The notes: a model not told the origin generated them from the letters alone. A stretch of DNA of 64,000 nucleotides from CAZGCA01 sp964524145 (GCA_964524145.1 CAZGCA010000021.1:1-64000); one strand, 5' to 3'. Counted from the stretch's first letter, positions 1 through 8,943 are shown. Numbers and translations are program-made.

Positions 1-114
1 GTCTCATCCGGTACGAAGAACGTTGAGCAGCGACCTGCCTCGCGTTCCTGGAGTCATGGGAGCCTTGGTCGTGCAGGGTCCTGTTTGGGCCAACCTCACG
101 TCTCCTCTGAGCCG
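1..114. other. Left edge, no gene seen
   Basis: Short stretch downstream of the DUF1080 stop codon at the left window edge. I see no coding frame with family resemblance, no clear terminator hairpin and no repeat. Confidence 0.5.
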
Positions 115-777
115 TTATTCATCCAACGGTTCGAGATAGAGGTTGCGGAACTCGATCGGCTTTCCTTCGCTTTGGAGACATATCTTGCCGGACGTCTCGG
201 TCGTCTCGGTAGCTTCGTTTTGAAGGACGCCGTTCACGAACACGCGGATCGTGTCGCCCTTACAGATGATGTCGTATTCGTTCCACTCGCCGGGCGGCTT
301 CTCAGAGCTCTTTCCCTTCTTGGGAACGCGTCGATCACCACCCTCATGGCCCGTGGTGTGTTCCTTGAAATCCGCGCCGCCGATCACCCAGAAGTCGCCG
401 GCATCCCCCGACATCAACTGGCACTCGATGCTCTTTGGCCACACAACGTCTTTGCCGCTCATATGGACCAGTACGCCGTTGTTGCCAGGTTGCCTCGGCC
501 AGCGCCACTCGACGTGCAGCTTGTAGTTGGCGTAGTCGGTCTCGGTGCGCATGTACCCTGACGGTATCCCTCTGCAGTAGATCACACCGTTCTTTACCGA
601 CCACACCTTGTTCACGTCGGCTCTCGGGTTCCCAAGGAACAGCTTCCAGCCCGTGAAGTCTTTCCCGTTCCACAGCGGTGTCTTCTTCTTTGGAACGACG
701 GGGCCCTCGTCGGCCCAGACCGTCAGCACGCTTGCGGCGAGAAACAATCCCAGCAGAACAAGCACTTTCGACTTCAT
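115..777 (-). CDS. Secreted DUF1080 (3-keto-disaccharide hydrolase) protein
   Basis: A 220-residue exported protein of the DUF1080 / 3-keto-disaccharide hydrolase family, a concanavalin-like beta-sandwich that acts on glycans or oxidised sugars outside the cytoplasm. Family marks seen: an N-terminal LWNGKDFTGWKLF block, then WSVKNGVIYCRG, YANYKLHVEWRW and the closing FRNLYLEPL. The start is set at 777 because an AGGAGG site lies nine bases upstream and the next residues (MKSKVLVLLGLFLAAS) form a Sec signal peptide; an in-frame ATG three codons earlier touches the Shine-Dalgarno. It is probably the last gene of the fucosidase-sulfatase operon, 125 bp after the Gfo/Idh gene. That pairing fits oxidation of a sugar followed by hydrolysis of the 3-keto product, which is inference. 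Confidence 0.85.
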   Translation of the reverse strand: MKSKVLVLLGLFLAASVLTVWADEGPVVPKKKTPLWNGKDFTGWKLFLGNPRADVNKVWSVKNGVIYCRGIPSGYMRTETDYANYKLHVEWRWPRQPGNNGVLVHMSGKDVVWPKSIECQLMSGDAGDFWVIGGADFKEHTTGHEGGDRRVPKKGKSSEKPPGEWNEYDIICKGDTIRVFVNGVLQNEATETTETSGKICLQSEGKPIEFRNLYLEPLDE

Positions 778-902
778 CGCGTCCATCCTCCTTCCGACAA
801 TACCCTCCGTTTCAGAGACCATAGCTCTCGGTCGAAATGCAAAAGTCTCGCCTTCTACTAAGAACTCAACTACCGTTTACGCCGCCGTTTTGCGTGGTCG
901 CA

Positions 903-2207
903 TCAGGCCAACTGGTCGGGCCCGAAGCCTTCACGGTAGTCGCGTCTGACCAACGTATTGGCTTCACTGTCGCGCACAAACCGTTCCGTCTTGGGGTCGA
1001 ACTCGAGCGACCGGCCCAGACGGTATGCGATATTGCCGAGGTGGCAGTGGACGCAGGACAGATGGGCATCCAACGGCTGCACGGAAAGATCCTCGACGTT
1101 GCGCGAACGCACGGCGTCGAAAAAGTGAGCGAACTTGTGTTTGCCTGCAGGTCTCTCAACGTCAACCTTGATAGGCTCGTTCTTGTAGTTGAAGAACCCC
1201 TTGCTCCTTACGTAATAGCCTTCGGTACCGAAGAAGCTGTCACCGCAACTGCCGCCTCCGGCTTCCTGGAACGAGCCAAGGTTGCGCACTTCGAACGTCA
1301 TCATCGAGCCGTCTGCGTACGTAAACGAGGTGGCATGCGTGTTAGGCGAGTCGCCGTCGTCATCCCACCCGTACCGTCCGCCCTGGCTCATGATCTTCAC
1401 CGGCAGGCCCCGATTGTGGCCCCAGCAGGCGATATCCATCTCGTGTACGCCCTGGTTTCCGATCTCGCCGTTGCCGTACTCCCAGAACCAGTGCCAGTTG
1501 TAGTGCACGTACAATCCACGCCCTCTCTCCGTCGCCATATACGGCTGCTCCTTCGACGGACCCTGCCACATGCTCCAGTTGAGTCGTTCCGGCGGATCGG
1601 CTGGCTTGCCGTGACCTATAGCTTGACGGTTCCCGTTCTTGTAGACATACCCACGCGAATGGACGATGTCGCCGATGAACCCTTCGTGCATCAGCTTGAT
1701 GTCCCGGATCAGCGTCGTGTCGCTACGGCTTTGTGTGCCGTGCTGGACGATTCGCCCGTACTTCTTTGCCGCGGCAACAAGCTGGCGCCCTTCCCAGATG
1801 TTGTGTGACAGCGGTTTTTCGACGTAGATGTCTTTGCCTGCCTGGCATGCCCAAATGGTTGCCAGCGAATGCCAGTGGTTTGGCGTGGCAATAGTGACAG
1901 CATCGACATCCTTGTCTGCCATAACGTCGCGCATGTCGGTGTAGGTTTTTGGTTTCGTACCTTGCGCCTTCTCGACATTGCTCGCACCACGCGTGAGCAC
2001 ACGGTCGTCCACATCGCACAGTGCCACGATTTCTACGCCGTCCCGCCCAAGAACGTCCTTGATGTGGCTGCCTCCCTGACCGTTGAAACCTATGGTACAG
2101 ACTCCGATCCGGTCGTTCGCTCCGTACACCTTGCCTTTCGTCGCCGCGCCCGCAGCAATCACCGCGGCGGCCGACGTGCCCAGAAACTTCCTTCTCGATA
2201 CGTCCAT
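903..2207 (-). CDS. TAT-exported Gfo/Idh/MocA oxidoreductase
   Basis: A 434-residue NAD(P)-dependent sugar oxidoreductase of the Gfo/Idh/MocA family. The first residues (SRRKFLGTSAAAVIAAG) are a TAT signal, so the enzyme is exported already folded with its cofactor, like glucose-fructose oxidoreductase. A Rossmann fold follows with the glycine-rich turn GFNGQGGSH near residue 40, the VEKPLSHN block that contains the family EKP motif near 130, and the alpha/beta C-terminal domain. A GGGAG ribosome site seven bases upstream supports the ATG. It sits 177 bp after a sulfatase and before DUF1080 on the same strand, so oxidation of a released, desulfated sugar is the likely job. The exact substrate cannot be read from sequence. 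Confidence 0.9.
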   Translation of the reverse strand: MDVSRRKFLGTSAAAVIAAGAATKGKVYGANDRIGVCTIGFNGQGGSHIKDVLGRDGVEIVALCDVDDRVLTRGASNVEKAQGTKPKTYTDMRDVMADKDVDAVTIATPNHWHSLATIWACQAGKDIYVEKPLSHNIWEGRQLVAAAKKYGRIVQHGTQSRSDTTLIRDIKLMHEGFIGDIVHSRGYVYKNGNRQAIGHGKPADPPERLNWSMWQGPSKEQPYMATERGRGLYVHYNWHWFWEYGNGEIGNQGVHEMDIACWGHNRGLPVKIMSQGGRYGWDDDGDSPNTHATSFTYADGSMMTFEVRNLGSFQEAGGGSCGDSFFGTEGYYVRSKGFFNYKNEPIKVDVERPAGKHKFAHFFDAVRSRNVEDLSVQPLDAHLSCVHCHLGNIAYRLGRSLEFDPKTERFVRDSEANTLVRRDYREGFGPDQLA

Positions 2208-2384
2208 TGTATTTCTCCCGTTCGTTTAGCCACCCGATATTCAACCAAGAATGAGCACCGTTACACGTTCCTCCGGCTCGAATACCACACGCCGGAGACA
2301 CCAACCATTATACTCCACCTTGTGCCCTGCAACAAGTCTCAAACGAGTCACCCCAGTTTCCTTCCGCCAATTGACGAGGCGTTG

Positions 2385-3725
2385 TCATTTTTGCCAAGGC
2401 ACGGAGCCGGATTTGTTGATATGGTCCTGCAGCACGGCGAATAGCTCACGGTACTGCTTCCGCCCTTTGCCCAACGGGCGTTGCTCCTGTGGGTCGTCTT
2501 TGAGGTTAAACAGTTGCAGCGGCTCGAAGGGGCTATTCTGAAACAGTTTCCAGTCGCCGTGGCGCACGGCGTAGTACGCCTGGCCGCCGTAGCGCGCACC
2601 CCCCTCACGACGCACCCAGAATAAGAATCGGTCTTCGGCGGGTTGGTTTTTCCCGAGCAAGGTCGGCAGGACGCTGCGGCCGTCAATCTCGTGTCCGAGC
2701 CGCGCCCCGCATGCGTCGCAAATCGTTGGGAACAGGTCCATCGTCATGGCAACGCGCTCGCCGCGAGAACCCGAGAGAATCTTCCCCGGCCATACGGCAC
2801 ACATCGGCACGCGGATGCCACCTTCGTACATATCGCCTTTGCCGGCTTTCAGCGGTCCGTTTTTCGCTCCCACGCTGAGCTGTCCGCCGTTGTCAGAGGT
2901 GAATATGACCAGCGTGTTGTCGGCAGCGCCGGACGCGTTGAGCGCCGCCAGCACCTTGCCGATGCCCTCGTCGAGGTGTTCGATCAACGCGACGAGTTTA
3001 GCGCGTCTGGGATTGATCCCCGTTTCCCGCCGCTCGACCCGCTCGACCCACTGCTCGGGTGGTTGGATGGGTGTATGCGGCGCGTTGTAGGCTAGATAGA
3101 GGAAGAACGGTTGATTCAATTGTGCACGCTGCCGGATGTAATCGGCAGACCATCGAGTGAACAGGTCGGTGGCATGGCCTTCCGGATCGATTTCCTCGCC
3201 GTTAAGCCGCATATAGTTGATGTCATGCCGCCGGTGCGTATAGTAGTCGTCCATCATATCGCCGAGAAACCCGTGGAAATGGTCGAAGCCACGTTCATTC
3301 GGCGTGTTGGGCGACTCCAGCCCGAGATGCCACTTCCCGACAATCGCGGTATGATAGCCGGCGTTCTTGAGCACCGTTGGCAGCAGCACGGCTTCCGGCG
3401 AGAGGCAGCCCCAGTTGTTGTTCCGGTGTGTGCGGATAACGCCCGGAACGCCCACCAGGTCCGGGTAACACCCCGTCAACACCGATGCGCGGGTCGGCGA
3501 GCAGACAGGGCAGTTGGCGTAGAAACGGTCGAACCGCATACCCGCTGCTATCAACCCGTCGATGTTCGGCGTCTTGAGATCCTCCGCGCCGTAACACGAC
3601 AGATCGCCGTACCCCAAGTCGTCGACAATAATGAGGACAATGTTGGGCTGCACCTTTTCCTGCGCAAGCGCACGCTGTTCAGAGAAGCCCTGCACCCCTT
3701 GCGCAGTCAACGTTGCCGCGCCCAC
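2385..3725 (-). CDS. Sulfatase (Cys-type), start codon uncertain
   Basis: Type I sulfatase (alkaline phosphatase superfamily) that removes sulfate esters from a glycan. Catalytic cysteine Cys75 lies in CSPTRASVLTG and would be converted to formylglycine; the metal-binding DDLGYGD block is near residue 35 and TSDNGG lies later. Read from the first ordinary start, GTG at 3725, the protein has 446 residues and no export signal. In frame upstream there is a clean TAT signal (NTRREFLRAVSVGAATLTA), but no ATG, GTG or TTG precedes it before a stop at 3895-3897. An ACG at 3771-3773 lies nine bases after a GGAGG (3783-3787), exactly where an ATG is expected; an ATA at 3777-3779 overlaps the upstream stop as ATAA. 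The true start is probably one of these. Third sulfatase of the fucosidase operon. Confidence 0.88.
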   Translation of the reverse strand: MGAATLTAQGVQGFSEQRALAQEKVQPNIVLIIVDDLGYGDLSCYGAEDLKTPNIDGLIAAGMRFDRFYANCPVCSPTRASVLTGCYPDLVGVPGVIRTHRNNNWGCLSPEAVLLPTVLKNAGYHTAIVGKWHLGLESPNTPNERGFDHFHGFLGDMMDDYYTHRRHDINYMRLNGEEIDPEGHATDLFTRWSADYIRQRAQLNQPFFLYLAYNAPHTPIQPPEQWVERVERRETGINPRRAKLVALIEHLDEGIGKVLAALNASGAADNTLVIFTSDNGGQLSVGAKNGPLKAGKGDMYEGGIRVPMCAVWPGKILSGSRGERVAMTMDLFPTICDACGARLGHEIDGRSVLPTLLGKNQPAEDRFLFWVRREGGARYGGQAYYAVRHGDWKLFQNSPFEPLQLFNLKDDPQEQRPLGKGRKQYRELFAVLQDHINKSGSVPWQK

Positions 3726-3775
3726 GCTAACAGCTCTCAGGAACTCGCGGCGTGTGTTATCGAGATTGCCCGTGG

Positions 3776-5284
3776 TTATTTCCCTCCATTCTTCCCTGTT
3801 CTGGAAGTTCTCTTCCGTCTGGTTCCGCCGTAGTACGGATAGTTGTCGAACACGTCTCCTTTGCCCAAGGCGCGCGGATCTCCCGTAGCTCTCAGTTCAG
3901 CCATTAGACGCGCGCCGAGCTTCTCCTTTGTCTCGGCATACTCAGCTTTGTCGGCGACATTGTCAAGTTGTCCGGGATCCTTCCCCAGGTCGTACAGTTC
4001 GTCGTCCAGGCGTTTCTCGAAGGCCAGGTCAGACAGTCTTTTCACTCTAGGATCGTCGCGGTGGTCCATCATATACACCTTGGTGCGCGACGCATCGATG
4101 TCGCCATATCCTCGAGGGTCAATTCGCCCGTCTGAAGGATGTCCGGCGGGCCAACGGTCCGGTCTGAAGTTCCGAATGTACAGGAACTCATGCGTGCGAA
4201 TTGCCCGCATAGGATAGCCGTTAGTACTGTCCTTCTGGCAGAGCGTGTGCCGCTCCTTGCCGGTGAGGACGTGGTCGCGTTTCGGGTCAACCCTTCCGGA
4301 GTTGCCCGAATCCAATACGTCCAGCAGGCTCCGGCCGGTCATTGCCGCGGCGGGCTCCAGCCCCGCAGCTTCCAGAAACGTCGGCGCGAGATCTGAAAGA
4401 CTCACAAAGTCCTCGATAACCCGGCCGCCTTTGGTCCTGTCGCCCCAGCACACCGCCAGCGGCGCGTTGGTGCCCAGATCGTAAAGGTTGCTCTTGCATC
4501 GCGGGAACGGCATGCCGTTGTCGCCCGAGATCACGACAAGCGTGTTGTCCAGTTCGCCCTTCTCTTCCAGCATATCGAGCATCTCACCGACTTCACGGTC
4601 GAACCGCTGGACCTCCCAGTAGTAATCGCAGATGTCCGTACGCACAACGTCGCTGTCCGGCAGGCACGGCGGCACCGTCACGTCTTCAAGGCTCATGCCG
4701 CTCGTAACGCCCGATTCCCACTTATAGCCTCGATGCGGGTCGTGGCTGCCAAACCAGAAGCAGAACGGTTTGCCGAGTGGTCGTGCCTCGAGGAATCGTG
4801 CGAAATCCTTGTAGTCAGGTCCGGCGGGGTTGCGAGTCCGTCCGCCGGTTTTGTAGTTTCCCGGGCTCCACCCTTTGCGGGTGAAACCCACATGGTACCC
4901 GGATTGCTCGAGCAGGTCGGGGTAAACATCGAACTTCTTCCGGAGCGTGCTATGGAGGCTGGCGCCCTCCTCGAGCCGCCAGTGCCACTGCCCGGTCAGA
5001 ATCGCGCCGCGCGACGGTGTGCACGAAGGTGCCGAGACGAACGCGTTAGTGAACAATACACCCTTACGAGCGACCCGATCGAACGTCGGCGTCTTAACCA
5101 CGGTGTCTCCGGCGATGCTCGCGTGCGGCCACGACCAGTCGTCCGCGAGTGCGAAGAGGATGTTGGGACGTTTCCCGGCAGCTCTTGCCCCCACGACTCC
5201 CAACACGCTTCCTCCCAGCGCCGCCGCGGCACAGGATGCCGTCTTGAGAAAACGCCGCCTGTCAATGAGCTTCTTGTCGGTCAT
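3776..5284 (-). CDS. TAT-exported sulfatase (Cys-type)
   Basis: A 502-residue type I sulfatase with a TAT signal (DRRRFLKTASCAAAALGG). The formylglycine site is Cys88 in SCTPSRGAILTG; the first metal site is at residues 47-50 (ADDW) and the second near VISGDNGMPF. It ends in the usual family tail with YDLGKDPGQLDNVAD, followed by a basic, disordered end (TRRKRTSRTGKNGGK). An AAGGA site six bases upstream supports the ATG. Its stop codon overlaps the coding frame of the next sulfatase, which suggests translational coupling. It lies 57 bp after the preceding sulfatase. The layout resembles family S1 heparan- or fucan-type sulfatases, but the sulfate position it attacks cannot be told from sequence alone. 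Confidence 0.92.
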   Translation of the reverse strand: MTDKKLIDRRRFLKTASCAAAALGGSVLGVVGARAAGKRPNILFALADDWSWPHASIAGDTVVKTPTFDRVARKGVLFTNAFVSAPSCTPSRGAILTGQWHWRLEEGASLHSTLRKKFDVYPDLLEQSGYHVGFTRKGWSPGNYKTGGRTRNPAGPDYKDFARFLEARPLGKPFCFWFGSHDPHRGYKWESGVTSGMSLEDVTVPPCLPDSDVVRTDICDYYWEVQRFDREVGEMLDMLEEKGELDNTLVVISGDNGMPFPRCKSNLYDLGTNAPLAVCWGDRTKGGRVIEDFVSLSDLAPTFLEAAGLEPAAAMTGRSLLDVLDSGNSGRVDPKRDHVLTGKERHTLCQKDSTNGYPMRAIRTHEFLYIRNFRPDRWPAGHPSDGRIDPRGYGDIDASRTKVYMMDHRDDPRVKRLSDLAFEKRLDDELYDLGKDPGQLDNVADKAEYAETKEKLGARLMAELRATGDPRALGKGDVFDNYPYYGGTRRKRTSRTGKNGGK

Positions 5285-5341
5285 ATCATGTCCTTCTCAC
5301 CAACCTGTCAAGAGTGTCGGTAGTCGATGTGTCTTCTCCGA

Positions 5342-7093
5342 TCAATCGAGCCGTCGGACTCGGACGGACTTGAGGTCCATAACGCTCCGTCCGGGCTTCG
5401 TCAGCGCCTTCACGTAGAGGCGTATCCTCCCTTCTTCAAGCATAACGTTGCCCAGCGTGAGCGGTGCCCAAACCTTCTCATACACTTCCTTGCGTGGTAC
5501 ACGGTCTGGACTCGGAAGCGGGTCGGGGTCGTGCGCTTCTTCGATCATGCCCTCGATCCGTTCGCTGCCGACCTCGGCGCAAAGCCGGGCGCCGACGTCC
5601 TGCGCAGAGCAGGTGTACATAAGCGTGATTTCGTACATACCCGCGTGTACGACTTCGAGCTCCCAGTAGACGTGTGCTTCGGTGTTCGTCCAGTTGGTCA
5701 CCCAGTCGTTGGCCCAACCCGCACCACCTTTGTACTTCACACCACCGTGAAGGTGGCACTCCGGGGCCGGCAATTCGGCATCCTTCATCTGGGCGTGACC
5801 GACTGGGATCGGCGGTGGCTGATTCCCGAGCCTTGTCACTTCCTTCAGCCAGGTAGTATATGCCGTTTTGAGCTCCTTCGCAATCTCCGGGTGATCCTCA
5901 GCGGCGTTGTTCTGCTCGCCGGGGTCCTCGGACATGTCGTACAGTTCGACACGTTTCTTCTCGATCACGAGCCGGTAGCGCTGGGTGCGGACAGCGCCGC
6001 GCGTGCGTCTGTGCGTGAAGAGCATCCGGTCGGGCCAGTCGGCGGATTCGCCCAAGAGCAGCGGGACCAGGCTGAGACCATCGAGTGGCAACGTCTCGAT
6101 CATATTAACGCCCGCAAGCTCGACAAGCGTCGGCAACATGTCGATGTGAGCGGCGATCGTTTTGACGGTAGTCCCCGATTCAATACGTTTAGGCCAACGT
6201 ATGAAGAGCGGCACACGCACGCCGCCTTCGTGAGTGCTGCCCTTGCGGCCGTTCATCTCGCCGTTATATCGGTCAGAGTTCGGGCCGTTGTCGGTCAGGA
6301 ACATGACAATTGTGTTCTCGGCGAGATTCAGTTCGTCGAGTTTCTTCACTAGTCGGCCGATGTTGTCGTCGACATTCTCACACATTCCATAGGCACATGC
6401 TGTCGTATCATCCAACCCGCGCGATTTGTATTTGTCGAAATACTCGTCCGGCACCTGCCACGGCGAGTGCGGCGCGTTGTATGGAATGTAACAGAAGAAC
6501 GGTCGATCTCTGTTCTTGTCGAGAAAAGCTATTGCAGCGTCGGTGAGCACGTCGGTGATGTAGCCCTTCGTTTTGACCGGTTCACCGTTGTGGTCGAGCG
6601 TGGTGTCAAAGTAATTGTTCCAGTGGCCGGCACAGAACCCCCAAAACTCGTCGAATCCCCGGCCTATGGGATGGTGCGGATAGTGTGCGCCATTGTGCCA
6701 CTTGCCGAAACATCCGGTAGCATACCCCGCCTGCCGGAAGAGGTCGGCTATGGTCACCTCGTTGCCCCGCATTACTTCTTCGCCGCGAGTGACCCCGAAC
6801 GTGCCGGTGCGAAGATGGTACCGTCCCGTCAGCAAGCTGGCACGCGTCGGGGCACAAACCGGGCTGACGTAGAAACGGTTGAAGCGCGCACCGGACGCGG
6901 CCAACTCGTCCAGCACGGGCGTATCGATCTTGTCGTTGCCGTGTGAGTGGATATCACCCCAGCCTTGGTCGTCGGTAATGATCAGAAGAATGTTGGGCTT
7001 GTTCGAGGACGTCTCAGCATCGCTTGGCCGTGGCGACATCTCCAACACTGCTACACCCATACCTATCGTTCTTATGAAATCGCGACGTCTCAC
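5342..7093 (-). CDS. TAT-exported arylsulfatase-like protein with C-terminal beta domain
   Basis: A 583-residue type I sulfatase. It opens with a TAT motif (MRRRDFIRTIGMG); catalytic Cys80 is in VCAPTRASLLTG, with metal site ITDDQGWGD and FLTDNGPNSD. After the catalytic domain (to about residue 430) comes about 150 extra residues with beta-sandwich character (for example HVYWELEVVHAGMYEITLMY), perhaps a carbohydrate-binding domain. The start codon overlaps the fucosidase stop by four bases (ATGA), so the two are almost certainly co-translated. That coupling is the best evidence that the operon acts on a sulfated, fucose-containing glycan. Cys-type sulfatases need a maturase; no convincing one is in the window. 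Confidence 0.93.
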   Translation of the reverse strand: MRRRDFIRTIGMGVAVLEMSPRPSDAETSSNKPNILLIITDDQGWGDIHSHGNDKIDTPVLDELAASGARFNRFYVSPVCAPTRASLLTGRYHLRTGTFGVTRGEEVMRGNEVTIADLFRQAGYATGCFGKWHNGAHYPHHPIGRGFDEFWGFCAGHWNNYFDTTLDHNGEPVKTKGYITDVLTDAAIAFLDKNRDRPFFCYIPYNAPHSPWQVPDEYFDKYKSRGLDDTTACAYGMCENVDDNIGRLVKKLDELNLAENTIVMFLTDNGPNSDRYNGEMNGRKGSTHEGGVRVPLFIRWPKRIESGTTVKTIAAHIDMLPTLVELAGVNMIETLPLDGLSLVPLLLGESADWPDRMLFTHRRTRGAVRTQRYRLVIEKKRVELYDMSEDPGEQNNAAEDHPEIAKELKTAYTTWLKEVTRLGNQPPPIPVGHAQMKDAELPAPECHLHGGVKYKGGAGWANDWVTNWTNTEAHVYWELEVVHAGMYEITLMYTCSAQDVGARLCAEVGSERIEGMIEEAHDPDPLPSPDRVPRKEVYEKVWAPLTLGNVMLEEGRIRLYVKALTKPGRSVMDLKSVRVRRLD

Positions 7094-8244
7094 AATAGCC
7101 TCTTCCTCGACCTCGGACCCGACGGTTCATGGCGGATACGTCTTCCGACCTCGCGCAAAGTCCTTACGTCCTCGGGATGGATGGAGCCGTCCGGTAATGG
7201 CCCGGTATTCAACAGCAGGTTCGCGTTCAGGCGGCGGGCATTCGCGAGCATTTCCATGACGCGATCCGGCGACTTGTGCTTGCCGTCATCGGTCTTTATG
7301 TACCCCCAACCCCTTGGCTGCAACGTATCGCAGATTTCCAGCGGTTTACCCTCAGGATTGTGAACGTCCCTTCTACCCCGCTCGGGAGCGAAGAAATCCT
7401 CGGTGCCCAGCAGACCCTGCTTGTACGACACCAGCACCTGTGGTTGGAGGCCGTGCACCATGTCGTACAGTTCCTGGCTCTTGAACGCCTCCTTGTGCCA
7501 TCTGGTTGAGCCAATTCCGTCGAGCCATATGCCGGCTACAGGCCCGTAGTTTGTCAGCAGCTCCTTGATCTGCGCGCTCATGAAATCAACGTACTTTTGC
7601 ATATCGTGATCGTCGCCCGTGGCGTACGATGGTTCCGGCGGATCGTACGCCGGCCGCGCGGAACCCGCCCGCTCGGTACTGTGCCTGTTCGGCGCGTGCG
7701 GATGACGCCAGTCGCGCCCGTGCGAGTAGTAGAGGAACAGTCCGAGACCCTTCTTCCGGCATTGATCGGCCAGTTCACGTACCAGATCGCGTTTGGCCGG
7801 TGAATTGACGCTGTTGAAATCGGTCTGCTTCGTCTCGAACAGGCAGAAACTGTCGTGGTGGCGCGTGGTGATGTTGACATACTTCATCTGGGCGTCCAGC
7901 GCCAGATCCGTAATGAAATCCGCATCGAACTCCTCGGCGGTGAACTGATCTTTGAGTTTCTCATACTCCTTTACCGGTATTCTTTCCCGGAACTGCACCC
8001 ATTCGTGCCGGCCGAGAAGAGAGTAAAGACCGTAATGCATGAACAGGCCGAACCGCGCGTTGCGAAACCATTCCACCGCGGCTTTGCGTGGATTCGCCGC
8101 GTAAATCTCCTCGTATCCGCGCAAATAAGATGGAATCTGGCTGAAATCATACTGCGCAACCGCTTCGGCCCGGTGCCGCTTTTGGCGCAGTGCTATTGCT
8201 GCAGCGCTGATACCCGTACCTTTCAGAAAATCGCGACGTCTCAT
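7090..8244 (-). CDS. TAT-exported alpha-L-fucosidase (GH29)
   Basis: A 384-residue glycoside hydrolase of family 29, which releases terminal alpha-L-fucose by a retaining mechanism. Seen: TAT signal MRRRDFLKGTGIS; barrel start WFRNARFGLFMHYGLYS; the NITTRHHDSFCLF block with substrate-contacting histidines at about 129-130; GLGLFLYYS; and the nucleophile region GIWLDGIG with the candidate nucleophile Asp242. It stops soon after the barrel and lacks the C-terminal beta-sandwich of many GH29 enzymes, as some shorter members do. A GGAGG ten bases upstream supports the ATG. It is the first gene of the operon and overlaps the next sulfatase by four bases. The promoter at 8320-8348 points at it. Confidence 0.92.
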   Translation of the reverse strand: MRRRDFLKGTGISAAAIALRQKRHRAEAVAQYDFSQIPSYLRGYEEIYAANPRKAAVEWFRNARFGLFMHYGLYSLLGRHEWVQFRERIPVKEYEKLKDQFTAEEFDADFITDLALDAQMKYVNITTRHHDSFCLFETKQTDFNSVNSPAKRDLVRELADQCRKKGLGLFLYYSHGRDWRHPHAPNRHSTERAGSARPAYDPPEPSYATGDDHDMQKYVDFMSAQIKELLTNYGPVAGIWLDGIGSTRWHKEAFKSQELYDMVHGLQPQVLVSYKQGLLGTEDFFAPERGRRDVHNPEGKPLEICDTLQPRGWGYIKTDDGKHKSPDRVMEMLANARRLNANLLLNTGPLPDGSIHPEDVRTLREVGRRIRHEPSGPRSRKRLL

Positions 8245-8319
8245 AACAGCCTCCGTGTTGCTTCATCTGAGATTTCCAGTATGGAGCTGCACGCGACCAC
8301 CGCCTGCCGGTTCCCTGGT

Positions 8320-8348
8320 AACATACACGCATTGCTAGCCGCCGTCAA
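8320..8348 (-). promoter_or_regulatory. Sigma-70-like promoter for the fucosidase-sulfatase operon
   Basis: On the minus strand TTGACG (8343-8348) and TATGTT (8320-8325) are separated by 17 bases, about 75 bp before the fucosidase start. The operon promoter sits directly behind the tail of the chimeric remnant, so the deletion that made the remnant may have left it intact. Confidence 0.6.
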
Positions 8349-8362
8349 GGCTGATTTTGCTG

Positions 8363-8731
8363 TCATGGTCTCTTCTTGAGGCCATTCACGACCGGGAAGG
8401 CCTGTAGCCGCAACGGCTGGCCCTCTTTTCCTGATGCCTTGATGAGAACCGCTTCACGGTAGGTTCCGCCCCGGATCAGGCACGTGCCCCCCGCTTGCAT
8501 GCGGTCGACCGCCGCCTGAACCGTGTACAGCGGCGCGTCCAAGGTTCCGGCGTTGGCATCGTTCCCCGACGGAGATACGTACAATTCCGAAGCGCCCGCC
8601 AGCGATGGAAGCGCGAATGCAGCCAGCAAGAACAGTCTCTTTAGTACATAGTCCACTTTCCAGCCCTCGCGCGACGGCTTGACATCATCAACCGTAATGA
8701 TAGGGTTGTTTTCGTATCGTTTCACGTTCAT
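8363..8731 (-). pseudogene. In-frame chimera: GH130 N-terminus fused to a truncated beta-helix protein
   Basis: A 122-codon frame made of two unrelated gene starts. Codons 1-27 (MNVKRYENNPIITVDDVKPS and a few more) match the conserved N-terminus of GH130 mannoside phosphorylase / mannosidase proteins, which normally run about 300-350 residues. The frame then enters a second N-terminus: a Sec signal (LKRLFLLAAFALPSLAGAS) and ELYVSPSGNDANAGT, typical of right-handed beta-helix glycan lyase-like proteins, which normally run several hundred residues. It ends abruptly about 60 residues later in an unrelated tail. The GGGAGAGG ribosome site upstream survives, so a short chimeric product could still be made. 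A deletion joining two neighbouring genes is the simplest explanation. Confidence 0.75.
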
Positions 8732-8943
8732 ATGCGGCCTCTCCCGATCAGGCCCCTGAATCCAATTAATAAAAGCATATATCAAATCTTGAACAGAGTC
8801 AAACGAATTCACTTCAATCAAATTGGATACTTCGTCGAGAGCGTGCAGACCTTCCGGATAGACATGTTTATCTGAATTATTGAAAAACCTGTACGAGTTA
8901 TGATAGACTCCATTTGCGTAGCATAGGTAATTTGGAGCGCGAC
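8732..8943. promoter_or_regulatory. AT-rich divergent control region between GH130 remnant and lacI-type gene
   Basis: This spacer is visibly richer in A and T than its surroundings and separates two divergent genes, the usual place for a LacI-family operator. A weak plus-strand pair TTATTG / TATGAT (8877-8882 and 8899-8904) could serve the regulator. I found no convincing operator palindrome by eye. An open frame continues through the region on the minus strand, but its low-complexity composition and the good ribosome site at the 8731 start argue that it is not coding. Confidence 0.45.
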
